27,527 nucleotides of DNA. It comes from Actinomycetota bacterium. GTDB lineage: Bacteria > Actinomycetota > Acidimicrobiia > Acidimicrobiales > Ilumatobacteraceae. Below the pieces are notes generated by a model that saw nothing but the letters and a program-made list of their open reading frames with translations, made no database searches and had not been told where the DNA came from. The stretch's first letter is position 1, and every line of letters begins with the position of its first letter. Position numbers and translations under genes: made by a program. The stretch lies in contig WLKU01000002.1 of assembly GCA_009701105.1 (NCBI GenBank), positions 1-27,527 on the forward strand, read 5' to 3'. Below, in pieces: positions 17,083-23,963 of the stretch.

Positions 17083-17945
17083 GCTCATCTGTTCTTGGAA
17101 TGAGCCTTAAGGCTCGTCGCATTTTTGGACGGACCCTGTCATATGTTGTTCTGGTCTGTTTGGGCATCGTAGGCATCGCACCATTTGTGTATTTGGCAAT
17201 TTTGTCGACAAAGAGGCGAATTGACATTCTTAGTCAAGTACCGCCAAAACTGACGTTTGATTGGGCGGTAGTTAAAGATACGTACCAGGAAGTTCTTAAA
17301 GACCAAGGCATGCAATCGTTTGTGTGGAACTCTGTACTAGTAGTGGGGACTGCCACAATGATCTCCCTAATAATCGGTACACCAGCAGCGTATGCATTTT
17401 CACGACTTCGGTTTAGGGGCAGTAGTCGTTTGGCGGAAACAATTTTGAGCATGAGGTTCATGCCTCCAATTACGGTTGCAATTCCTTTGTTTTTGATGGT
17501 GAAGTTCTTCGGATTTCAAGACTCATACATCGGTCTTATTCTTCCGTATGTTGCTTTTTCGCTACCAGTCGTGGTTTGGATCACGATCGGGTTCTTTGAT
17601 GAGATCCCTTCGGAAATAGATGACTCAGCAATGGTCGATGGGTGCTCTCGATATCAAGTTTTATGGAAAGTGCTTCTCCCGATCATCCGTCCAGGGCTTG
17701 TGACGGCCGCATTGTTCGGTGCAATTTTTATTTGGAACGAATTCCTGGTGGCTCTGTACATAGTTGATTCGCGCGAACATCAGACAATTTCTCTCGGTGC
17801 AGCAACTCTTGTGAGCGCTCAGCGTCCAATTGATTGGAATATCGCAGCAGCTGTTGGTGTTGTTGCGGTAATTCCAATTTTGCTTATGTCATTGATAATT
17901 CAGAGATACATCGTGCGTGGACTTACCGCGGGCGCAATCAAATAG
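17079..17945 (+). CDS. ABC sugar importer, MalG/UgpE-type permease
   Basis: A 288-aa partner permease with about six membrane segments and the EAA loop (DDSAMVDGCSRYQVLWKVLLP). Its start overlaps the upstream permease stop, so the two are made in step and would form the heterodimeric channel. The SMP-30 gene follows after a short gap that contains AGGAGG. It also holds a copy of the 10-bp operator core at 17313-17322. Confidence 0.92.
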   Translation: MSSSVLGMSLKARRIFGRTLSYVVLVCLGIVGIAPFVYLAILSTKRRIDILSQVPPKLTFDWAVVKDTYQEVLKDQGMQSFVWNSVLVVGTATMISLIIGTPAAYAFSRLRFRGSSRLAETILSMRFMPPITVAIPLFLMVKFFGFQDSYIGLILPYVAFSLPVVVWITIGFFDEIPSEIDDSAMVDGCSRYQVLWKVLLPIIRPGLVTAALFGAIFIWNEFLVALYIVDSREHQTISLGAATLVSAQRPIDWNIAAAVGVVAVIPILLMSLIIQRYIVRGLTAGAIK

Positions 17946-17955
17946 GAGGACTGAA

Positions 17956-18846
17956 ATGGATATGAATATTGAACTATTAACGACTGGACTTGGATGGCCG
18001 GAAGGACCATCTGTGGCACCAGACGGCTCTATTGTCTTCGTAGAAAGTTTTTTGAGCCAGTTAACTCGTTGGGACCCCAAGAACGGAACTTCGGTGAGGT
18101 CATACGTAGCCGGAGCGCCTAATTCATGTGTCCATGGAGCAAACGGTGAACTTTATGTTTGCCAAAACGGTGGCACGGTCGGTCCTTGGCGAGCAGCAGA
18201 AATGACAACTGCAGGCATACAACGGGTGGACCCGTCGGGACATGTTTCCCACATTCTTACTGAAGTAGACGGAATGACTTTCAATGGTCCAAATGACTTG
18301 GTATTTGGCCCAGATGGTCACTTGTATTTTACGGATCCGGGTACTTATGCGCCCGACAATCCAGACCCAAGTCGGATCTTTGCGATTGATCCCTTTGGCG
18401 TAGGTCGATTAGTGCATGAGTTTAAGGTTCCAGTTTTTCCGAATGGCCTTGTAGTCGAACCGGATGGGTCAATAGTTTGGGACGAGTCATATACGGGACA
18501 TCTAGGCAGATTGAAACCAAATGGCAAGTTGGAAGATCTTGGAAAGCTTCCAGGGGATACACCAATTCCAGATGGCATGACGATTGGTGCTGAGGGTCGC
18601 TTTTATGTAACTGATCTTTCTGCAGCCGGAATTCATGTGTTGGATAGGAATGGAAAGCCAGAGAGTTTTATCCCGTGTGGAAAGGCCCCAACTAACTGCA
18701 AATTTCATGGGGACACTCTCTTTGTCACTGACGCAGGAGTACTTGCGACCACTTCTGAGCCATCACTTGGGGGATCACTATGGTCGATCTCCATCAATGG
18801 CGGAGGATCTAAGGCAGTTTTAGGAACGATTGGAGAAATAAAGTGA
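17956..18846 (+). CDS. SMP-30/gluconolactonase-family lactonase
   Basis: A 296-aa six-bladed beta-propeller of the SMP-30/LRE family. Expected divalent-metal ligands are the glutamate of WPEGP near the N-terminus, an asparagine in FNGPNDLVFGPDG, and an aspartate in the WDESY or PDGM region. Blades recur as PDG motifs (APDGSIV, GPDGHLYF, EPDGSIVW). Such enzymes hydrolyse sugar lactones to aldonates, the step that feeds the enolase-superfamily dehydratases. ATG at 17956 has AGGAGG 6 bases upstream; an in-frame ATG at 17917 lies inside the permease gene and is rejected. The stop overlaps the next start (GTGA). Confidence 0.9.
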   Translation: MDMNIELLTTGLGWPEGPSVAPDGSIVFVESFLSQLTRWDPKNGTSVRSYVAGAPNSCVHGANGELYVCQNGGTVGPWRAAEMTTAGIQRVDPSGHVSHILTEVDGMTFNGPNDLVFGPDGHLYFTDPGTYAPDNPDPSRIFAIDPFGVGRLVHEFKVPVFPNGLVVEPDGSIVWDESYTGHLGRLKPNGKLEDLGKLPGDTPIPDGMTIGAEGRFYVTDLSAAGIHVLDRNGKPESFIPCGKAPTNCKFHGDTLFVTDAGVLATTSEPSLGGSLWSISINGGGSKAVLGTIGEIK

Positions 18847-19688
18847 CCGAGAGAACAACATTTCCAGGACTATCACTGAAGAATTCCATCGCATTAGTGA
18901 CCGGTGGAGGATCTGGTATCGGGCTTGAAACAGTCCTTGTATTTGCCGATCTAGGCGCGGATGTTGCAATAGTGGATCGAACTCCGGGTGCCGCCGAGAG
19001 TGCAGCCGAAAAAGTTAGGGCCATTGGACGTCGGGCGTTAGCTATTGAAGGTGACGTTGCAGACGTTGAGACAATTGTTGGTGCTTTTGCGGAGACAAAG
19101 AAAGTACTTGGTGATGTACAGATTGCAGTTGCGTGTGCGGGAATCCTCGGGGCAGGGGGACCAGTTCACGAAACCTCAGTTGAAGATTTTGATCAAGTGC
19201 TTGATGTCAATGTTCGAGGATCATTTTTGGTAGTCCGAGAAGCCGCGAGGCAAATGAGGCCGCATCGTCGTGGGGCGATAATTCTTTTATCTAGTTTGGA
19301 TGGGCTTCAAGCAGAACACGGCATGTTTTCATACTGCACCTCTAAAGGTGCGTTGCTCAATCTCACGAGAGCCGCAGCGCTTGATCTCGCACGTGAAAAT
19401 ATCACTGTTAATGCAGTTTGCCCAAGCGTGACTCTTACTCCATTGTTGGAGGGCAGATTGGCAACAGTTCCAAATGGTGAAGAGATTTTGCAGTCGTACG
19501 CCAATAAACATCCAAAGGGAAGGGTGCTTCTTCCGCGAGACATAGCTTCGACTATTGCATTCTTAGTCTCTCCTCTTGCTAATGGAATCACAGGAGCAGC
19601 AATTCCTGTCGATGCCGGAATTGGTGCAACGTGGGATGCATTTGTTGATCCACCTTGGTATGACAGACATTCTGAAGTTTCGAAATAA
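18843..19688 (+). CDS. SDR-family NAD-dependent dehydrogenase 2
   Basis: A 281-aa short-chain dehydrogenase with TGGGSGIG (20-27), D45 at the end of strand 2 (VDR, NAD preference), CAG (98-100), catalytic serine at 150 or 151, and Y164 with K168 (YCTSK). GTG at 18843 overlaps the lactonase stop, so it is coupled to a lactone hydrolase. That pairing suggests it oxidises the sugar at C1 to the lactone, while SDR 1, coupled to a dehydratase, acts later. This division is inference. It ends with an extended C-terminus, WDAFVDPPWYDRHSEVSK. Confidence 0.9.
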   Translation: MTERTTFPGLSLKNSIALVTGGGSGIGLETVLVFADLGADVAIVDRTPGAAESAAEKVRAIGRRALAIEGDVADVETIVGAFAETKKVLGDVQIAVACAGILGAGGPVHETSVEDFDQVLDVNVRGSFLVVREAARQMRPHRRGAIILLSSLDGLQAEHGMFSYCTSKGALLNLTRAAALDLARENITVNAVCPSVTLTPLLEGRLATVPNGEEILQSYANKHPKGRVLLPRDIASTIAFLVSPLANGITGAAIPVDAGIGATWDAFVDPPWYDRHSEVSK

Positions 19689-19709
19689 CGAGAAGAAGGG
19701 GACATCTAA

Positions 19710-20888
19710 ATGGCTTCAATTGAGCTAAAGAATCTTTCTAAATCTTTCAACACTGAACTCGTTGTTGACAAGATTTCGATCAGCGTGGCAGATGGCGAAT
19801 TCTTGGTCTTAGTGGGACCAAGTGGATGTGGGAAATCAACACTTCTGCGAATGATTGCTGGGCTTGAGAAGGTGACTGAAGGGGATATTTTCTTTAATGG
19901 CGAACATTCAACTGATCGACCGCCGCGGGATCGGGACATCGCGATGGTGTTTCAAAATTATGCGTTGTATCCACATATGACTGTTGGACAAAATCTTGGG
20001 TTCGCGCTTAAGGTGAGAAATATTCCGAAGGAAGAGATTGCGAATCGGGTAAAAAAAATTGCGACGACTCTAAAACTAGAGACACTGCTTGATCGTAAAC
20101 CAAGAGAGCTCTCAGGTGGACAAAGGCAGCGTGTTGCTATGGGTAGAGCCATGATCAGGGAGCCAGCCGTCTACCTAATGGATGAGCCGTTGAGCAATTT
20201 GGATACCAAATTGCGGGTAGCAATGCGTACTGCACTTTTAAGACTTCGTGATCAGTTGAGGGTGACAACTGTTTATGTCACTCATGATCAGCTAGAAGCA
20301 TTGACATTAGGGGATCGAGTTGCTGTTATGAGAGACGGTGTGCTTCAACAAATTGATACACCACACACGATTTTTCACAGACCCTCTAACGTTTTTGTAG
20401 CCGGTTTTATCGGGAGTCCATCAATAAATCTGGTTGAAGCAAAAGTTGCAGATGGATTTGCCAGTTTTGGTCAATTCAAAATTCCCATTGGCACAGAATG
20501 GAATCTGCAAGGAAGAACAAGTGTTATTTTGGGCTTGAGGCCATCGGATTTCGAAAGAGTTGAATCGGAAAATGAAAATCTCGTGGTGTTTTCGGTTGAA
20601 GTAGAAGTAGTGGAGGACCTTGGAACAGAAATCAATTTGTTGTTCTCTGTAAAATCCCCAAGAGTTGAATCAGACAAATTTGGTAGCTCTGCAGTGAGCG
20701 GGGAAGGAGATGTTGGTCTCCTTGGAGTCGATGCCGGTGAGTGTCTTTTTACTGTTGTCCTTGACAGTGGTACCCCAATCAAGTCGAAGCAAACAATGAA
20801 GTTGGCAATTGACCCGAATCGAATCTATTTGTTTGACTCACAAACAGGGTTGGCTATCGAAAATTCCTCAACAGAAGCGCAAGCTTGA
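19710..20888 (+). CDS. ABC sugar importer, MalK/UgpC-type ATPase
   Basis: A 392-aa ATPase of the CUT1 transporter. Motifs: Walker A GPSGCGKST (36-44), Q-loop Q82 (VFQNYALYPHMTV), signature LSGGQRQR (134-141), Walker B VYLMDEPLSNLD (154-165) and the H-loop THDQLEA. The C-terminal 150 residues form the MalK-type OB/TOBE regulatory domain. Many sugar importers in actinobacteria borrow a shared ATPase from elsewhere; here the cluster carries its own, which makes the island self-sufficient for uptake. Confidence 0.95.
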   Translation: MASIELKNLSKSFNTELVVDKISISVADGEFLVLVGPSGCGKSTLLRMIAGLEKVTEGDIFFNGEHSTDRPPRDRDIAMVFQNYALYPHMTVGQNLGFALKVRNIPKEEIANRVKKIATTLKLETLLDRKPRELSGGQRQRVAMGRAMIREPAVYLMDEPLSNLDTKLRVAMRTALLRLRDQLRVTTVYVTHDQLEALTLGDRVAVMRDGVLQQIDTPHTIFHRPSNVFVAGFIGSPSINLVEAKVADGFASFGQFKIPIGTEWNLQGRTSVILGLRPSDFERVESENENLVVFSVEVEVVEDLGTEINLLFSVKSPRVESDKFGSSAVSGEGDVGLLGVDAGECLFTVVLDSGTPIKSKQTMKLAIDPNRIYLFDSQTGLAIENSSTEAQA

Positions 20889-20916
20889 GAGATTCTCGAG
20901 TTGCGAAGATGACGAT

Positions 20917-21975
20917 ATGAACAATTATCTCAATAAGGATTTGAAGTCCCAAATTGGTGATATTTCTCAAATTGCGTCAGTAAGGCCTATTCGACTTTCG
21001 GATGGGCCGGACGATGGAACACGGGCCCTCGATATTCGAATGGCAGGTGGGCTTCATGTTTTGGTACTGACAGACCGCGGAATGGATATCGGACCTGCTT
21101 GGTATGAAGGTCATCCACTTGCCTGGATATCACCAACCGGAATGGTGCACCCAGCGTATGGCGATGACAGCAATTGGCTACGACTATTCCATGGTGGATT
21201 GCTGGTAACTGCAGGACTTGAAAATGTAGGGCTACCCAATGAGGACGAAGGACGAATCCACGGCCTACATGGTCGCCTTTCTTTGACGCCGGCGCGAAAT
21301 GTTCGGTGGGAGATGTCTACCGAAACACCCGGCACATTAGAAGTAAAAGGTACGGTGCGTGAAGTAGTCGTACACGGGTCCAACCTCGCATTGCATCGCA
21401 CACTTCGGTTTCGTGCGGGTAGCGCTGTTATGGAAATCCATGATGAAGTAGAAAATTTGGGTTTTGAGCCGACTCCATTTATGTTGTTGTACCACTTCAA
21501 TTTGGGATACCCAGTTTTGGATGAAGGAGCACGATTTTTTGCTCCTCCAAGAACTTCTTTGCCATTTGATGAAGCCTCAATAAGTGGAACTGCAAGTCAC
21601 GAAACCGTCACATCATCACGCTCGGATGCTGCGGTTGAAGTTTTCAAACACGTACTTGATTCGCCTTTGCCTGAATGGTCAGTAACCGGAGTCATCAATA
21701 ATGGATTCACTCCGTCAAATGGCATTGGGGCATCCATTACCTATCGGCCGAGCCAACTCGCCAATCTATGGCAGTGGAGGATGATGGGCGAAGGCCGCTA
21801 TGTGATGGGTATTGAACCAGCAAATTGTGGACTGGCCGGACGAGCATCTGAGCGCAAATCGGGGACCTTAGACATTTTGGAGCCTGGTGAAAAGCGAAGT
21901 TTTGATCTTAGGTTTGCCGCAGCAACTGGAGATAAGTTGTCGCAACTTTCAAAACCTGTGACGACCTTTATCTAG
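20917..21975 (+). CDS. DUF4432 galactose-mutarotase-like protein
   Basis: A 352-aa protein of the DUF4432/aldose 1-epimerase-like superfamily: LTDRGMDIGPAWYEG, LAWISPTG, WLRLFHGGLLVTAGLENVG, GLHGRLSLTPA and EPANCGLAGR. Relatives carry a mutarotase beta-sandwich and are found in sugar-utilisation clusters. It may interconvert anomers of the imported sugar or of a lactone precursor. The frame can extend back to 20809 inside the ATPase gene; ATG at 20917, just past the ATPase stop, is preferred, although its ribosome binding site is weak. It is the last gene of the island, ending 13 bases before the right repeat. Confidence 0.85.
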   Translation: MNNYLNKDLKSQIGDISQIASVRPIRLSDGPDDGTRALDIRMAGGLHVLVLTDRGMDIGPAWYEGHPLAWISPTGMVHPAYGDDSNWLRLFHGGLLVTAGLENVGLPNEDEGRIHGLHGRLSLTPARNVRWEMSTETPGTLEVKGTVREVVVHGSNLALHRTLRFRAGSAVMEIHDEVENLGFEPTPFMLLYHFNLGYPVLDEGARFFAPPRTSLPFDEASISGTASHETVTSSRSDAAVEVFKHVLDSPLPEWSVTGVINNGFTPSNGIGASITYRPSQLANLWQWRMMGEGRYVMGIEPANCGLAGRASERKSGTLDILEPGEKRSFDLRFAAATGDKLSQLSKPVTTFI

Positions 21976-21988
21976 CTCGACTTAGGAA

Positions 21989-22010
21989 CGATCTAACTAG
22001 AGCTGGGCGA
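21989..22010. repeat. Right copy of the 22-bp direct repeat flanking the island
   Basis: Identical to 5217-5238. Here the last 14 bases are the true 3' end of the intact exonuclease gene. The first 8 bases match the end of ligA although no ligA lies next to them, which shows that the repeat arose by duplication at the junction. Confidence 0.9.
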
Positions 22011-22668
22011 TAACTGGGTGGATCCAGTGGCTTGGCTCAAGCGTCGTCGACAGCCACGCCACATAATCACTCGGCAAGTCTTTGATCATCTTGCCCTTGT
22101 GCTTGCCAAACGGCATCAAACTCTCGGGTGACGTGTATGACGCAATCACCAACAACTCGTCTATCGACTTATCGTTCTTTGCAGCAATAGTGCGCAACAA
22201 TTCGAAACACGCTCCCACGTCGGCCATCGCACGGTGTGTTGGCTCGACATCAACAGCAAACATGGCTGCCAGTGTCTGCAACTTATGATTCTCGGCCGTG
22301 GGGTAGAGAGCCTGTGCCAAGCGCATCGTGCACAACGAAGTTGCCTTCTTGCAAAACGGAGCAAACATCGGCAAGTCAAACGCAGCATTGTGCGCCACCA
22401 CCAACACGTGCTCGTCGGCAAACTTGTCGGCGTGCTCGCCCTGCAAAAACTGCTCGAGCGTGGGTTTGCCAGCCAACATCTCGGACGAAATGCCATGCAC
22501 CTTTTGGGCCCCAGGCTCAATAGGCATCTGCGGGTCAATCAACGACGTCACCGATTCCGACACCTTATATATGGAATCAAATTCGAGCCACGCAATCTCA
22601 ACCGGCCGATACCCAGGCTGCAGGCCCGTGGTCTCAAAGTCGAGCACGATCATTCGATCAAATGTCAT
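21997..22668 (-). CDS. DEDDh 3'-5' exonuclease with C-terminal DUF3820 domain
   Basis: A 223-aa protein. Residues 1-170 are a DnaQ-like exonuclease with ExoI DFETTG, ExoII HNAAFD and ExoIII HRAMADVG (the H and D of the DEDDh set). The C-terminal segment MPFGKHKGKMIKDLPSDYVAWL matches the DUF3820 module, often attached to such nucleases. It probably trims single-strand DNA or RNA 3' ends in repair. Its stop codon lies in the right direct repeat, and before island insertion it must have abutted the ligA stop codon. The start has only a GGGGG about 10 bases upstream. Confidence 0.92.
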   Translation of the reverse strand: MTFDRMIVLDFETTGLQPGYRPVEIAWLEFDSIYKVSESVTSLIDPQMPIEPGAQKVHGISSEMLAGKPTLEQFLQGEHADKFADEHVLVVAHNAAFDLPMFAPFCKKATSLCTMRLAQALYPTAENHKLQTLAAMFAVDVEPTHRAMADVGACFELLRTIAAKNDKSIDELLVIASYTSPESLMPFGKHKGKMIKDLPSDYVAWLSTTLEPSHWIHPVIAQL

Positions 22669-22696
22669 TTGGTGCGCGCCCCCATGGGCAACAACT

Positions 22697-22975
22697 CTAG
22701 GCGGCGGCCAGTGTCGAAGGGCTTAAGAAGTAGGGCGAGCGCAGCTTGGAGTCTGCATGCGGCTGTATTGCCCCTGTGGCCACAACTCGCTCGCCAGTCA
22801 AGTCTCGTGCGGCTTGCAGCACCGCATCGGTCGACCCGCTTCTATCAACACGCAAGAACAGCACAACAATCCCTTCCTCAACAGCGATGTGCATCTCTGC
22901 ACGTCGCGTGTCTTCCATAAAGTCACTCAAGACTCCGGTCACCGACCACGTTGCATTGCCTAGTTCATTACTCAT
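22697..22975 (-). CDS. Hypothetical 92-aa protein coupled to the YbjN/Z-alpha-like gene
   Basis: I do not recognise the family. The ATG at 22975 overlaps the stop of the upstream gene (ATGA) and AGGAG stands 8 bases before it, so the two proteins are translationally coupled. The sequence alternates strands and helices (SVTGVLSDFMEDTRRAEMHI, then a hydrophobic strand EEGIVVLFLRVD) and resembles a small mixed alpha/beta fold. A longer frame starts 8 codons upstream, but within the neighbouring gene and without a Shine-Dalgarno. The exonuclease start lies 28 bases downstream. Confidence 0.65.
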   Translation of the reverse strand: MSNELGNATWSVTGVLSDFMEDTRRAEMHIAVEEGIVVLFLRVDRSGSTDAVLQAARDLTGERVVATGAIQPHADSKLRSPYFLSPSTLAAA

Positions 22976-23634
22976 TTGATTTCTCCTTTGTTCGACCACA
23001 TCGGTGGTGAGGTTCCTTCTTTTTCAAATAACTCTGGTTGGTGATACAACACGTTGTTCACCTCATATTTAGTGGTCTTGAGAGATCGAGCTAACTCTCG
23101 TGACGATTGGGGAGCCCTCAAGCGCAGCTCCAATTGAATTTGCAGCAACCGATCAATCGGATCGTGTTCGCCCCGCACCGGGACAGACACGTCGTCATCA
23201 TCGGCCTCTTCTTCGATCATCTCTAGTCCAAGAAGCTCACAGACATCCTCATGAAATGAAGCAATGGTGTGAGAGAGATACTCCTTGGAAACCGAATTCC
23301 AGAAAAAGATCCGCCAAAACATCACCACTATAAAATTTCCATCATCATCTTTTTGCGGAGATTCAGTTTCTGGATTGTCGAATATGACAATCGGGGCAAC
23401 ATGAGAGATGTTCCACTTGTTCGCAAAGGGGAGTGGATCCTCTGGGACCGTATGGTGTGCGGTCAGCACAATTGACCTAAAAAACGGCCCATCATCCCCA
23501 AGGTATATTTTCCATGCAAAATCATCATCGTCGACCTCAATGGTGACGAAATGATTCTCATCCGTTTCAACCTGGGCAGGCAGGCCCAACTCGTGCACGA
23601 TCTCAGCGATCTCTTCAGCAGTAAATGTTTCCAT
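22972..23634 (-). CDS. YbjN-like protein with C-terminal Z-alpha-like winged helix
   Basis: A 220-aa two-domain protein. Residues 1-140 resemble the YbjN/sensory-regulator fold (an N-terminal EEIAEIVHELGLPAQVE, later ANKWNISH with the typical NxWN). An acidic linker follows (EEEADDDD, 141-148). Residues 160-216 read as a winged helix: SSRELARSLKTTKYEVNNVLY then TSPPMW. This matches the recognition features of Z-alpha domains, namely Asn and Tyr in the recognition helix (N193, Y197, as in ADAR1 N173 and Y177) and the Pro-Pro-x-Trp wing (P210, P211, W213, as in P192, P193, W195). The Arg next to the key Asn is Asn here. The start at 23634 follows GGAGG, which lies in the end of the upstream zinc-ribbon gene. 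Function is unknown; conformation-specific nucleic acid binding is inferred from motif only. Confidence 0.75.
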   Translation of the reverse strand: METFTAEEIAEIVHELGLPAQVETDENHFVTIEVDDDDFAWKIYLGDDGPFFRSIVLTAHHTVPEDPLPFANKWNISHVAPIVIFDNPETESPQKDDDGNFIVVMFWRIFFWNSVSKEYLSHTIASFHEDVCELLGLEMIEEEADDDDVSVPVRGEHDPIDRLLQIQLELRLRAPQSSRELARSLKTTKYEVNNVLYHQPELFEKEGTSPPMWSNKGEIK

Positions 23635-23638
23635 ATTG

Positions 23639-23818
23639 TCAGCCTCCCTTATTCATCTCTGTCGTATTTATCCGAACCATCTCGACCTGCTTGGTCGAGT
23701 GCACTTCCTTGTTTCCACATATTGGTGGCTCACTTACTAGTACATAAAGGGTGACGCATGCTTTGCACGCCGGGCACTTCCATCTCTCGTTTCTCTTCGG
23801 TACTTGTTCTTCTGTCAT
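23639..23818 (-). CDS. Small zinc-ribbon protein
   Basis: A 59-aa frame beginning MTEEQVPKRNERWKCPACKA. CPAC (C15, C18), C21 and a second knuckle CGNKEVH (C34 with H40) suggest a zinc ribbon. The Shine-Dalgarno AGGAGG (minus strand, 23823-23828) is 4 bases from the ATG. The stop is 4 bases before the start of the YbjN-like gene, and its own last codons provide that gene's GGAGG. A zinc ribbon leading an operon with a nucleic-acid-binding-like protein hints at a shared nucleic-acid role, which is inference. Confidence 0.72.
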   Translation of the reverse strand: MTEEQVPKRNERWKCPACKACVTLYVLVSEPPICGNKEVHSTKQVEMVRINTTEMNKGG

Positions 23819-23963
23819 GGTGCCTCCTGTTGAATCTGGCTAACAGGTCGAGCACTATAGGGGTGTGCGTTGCAGAGTTTGCAACATGGTCACCGATTTG
23901 CACCTCAGTCGTAGGTAACGAAATTCATATTCCAATTACATCGGAGGGGTGTAACAGACTTTT
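23819..23963. promoter_or_regulatory. Intergenic promoter region of the zinc-ribbon operon
   Basis: On the minus strand TATAGT (23854-23859) is a fair -10, with TTGCAA 19 bases further upstream as a weak -35. The rest of the gap follows the LamG gene stop; I see no convincing terminator hairpin. Confidence 0.4.

Larger units (their letters stand above)
5239..21988. mobile_element. Genomic island carrying a LacI-controlled catabolic gene cluster
   Basis: The segment lies between exact 22-bp repeats that reconstruct a convergent ligA-exonuclease junction with abutting stop codons. All complete genes inside are on the plus strand and belong to one catabolic and transport theme. The DNA is visibly more AT-rich than ligA and the exonuclease. 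I see no integrase, transposase, tRNA or terminal inverted repeat, so entry by homologous or homology-assisted illegitimate recombination with DNA from a related strain is more likely than by a self-mobile element. The exonuclease relic at the left edge supports this. Confidence 0.8.

Noticed and set aside
5239..21988. An integrase-driven or transposon origin for the island
   Set aside because: No integrase, recombinase or transposase frame, no tRNA at either end and no terminal inverted repeats are visible; the 22-bp repeat is explained by the host gene ends.
22234..22920. A 228-codon plus-strand frame across the exonuclease and the 92-aa gene
   Set aside because: It is antisense to a DEDDh exonuclease with all catalytic motifs, spans two genes, and has low-complexity arginine-rich composition typical of shadow frames.
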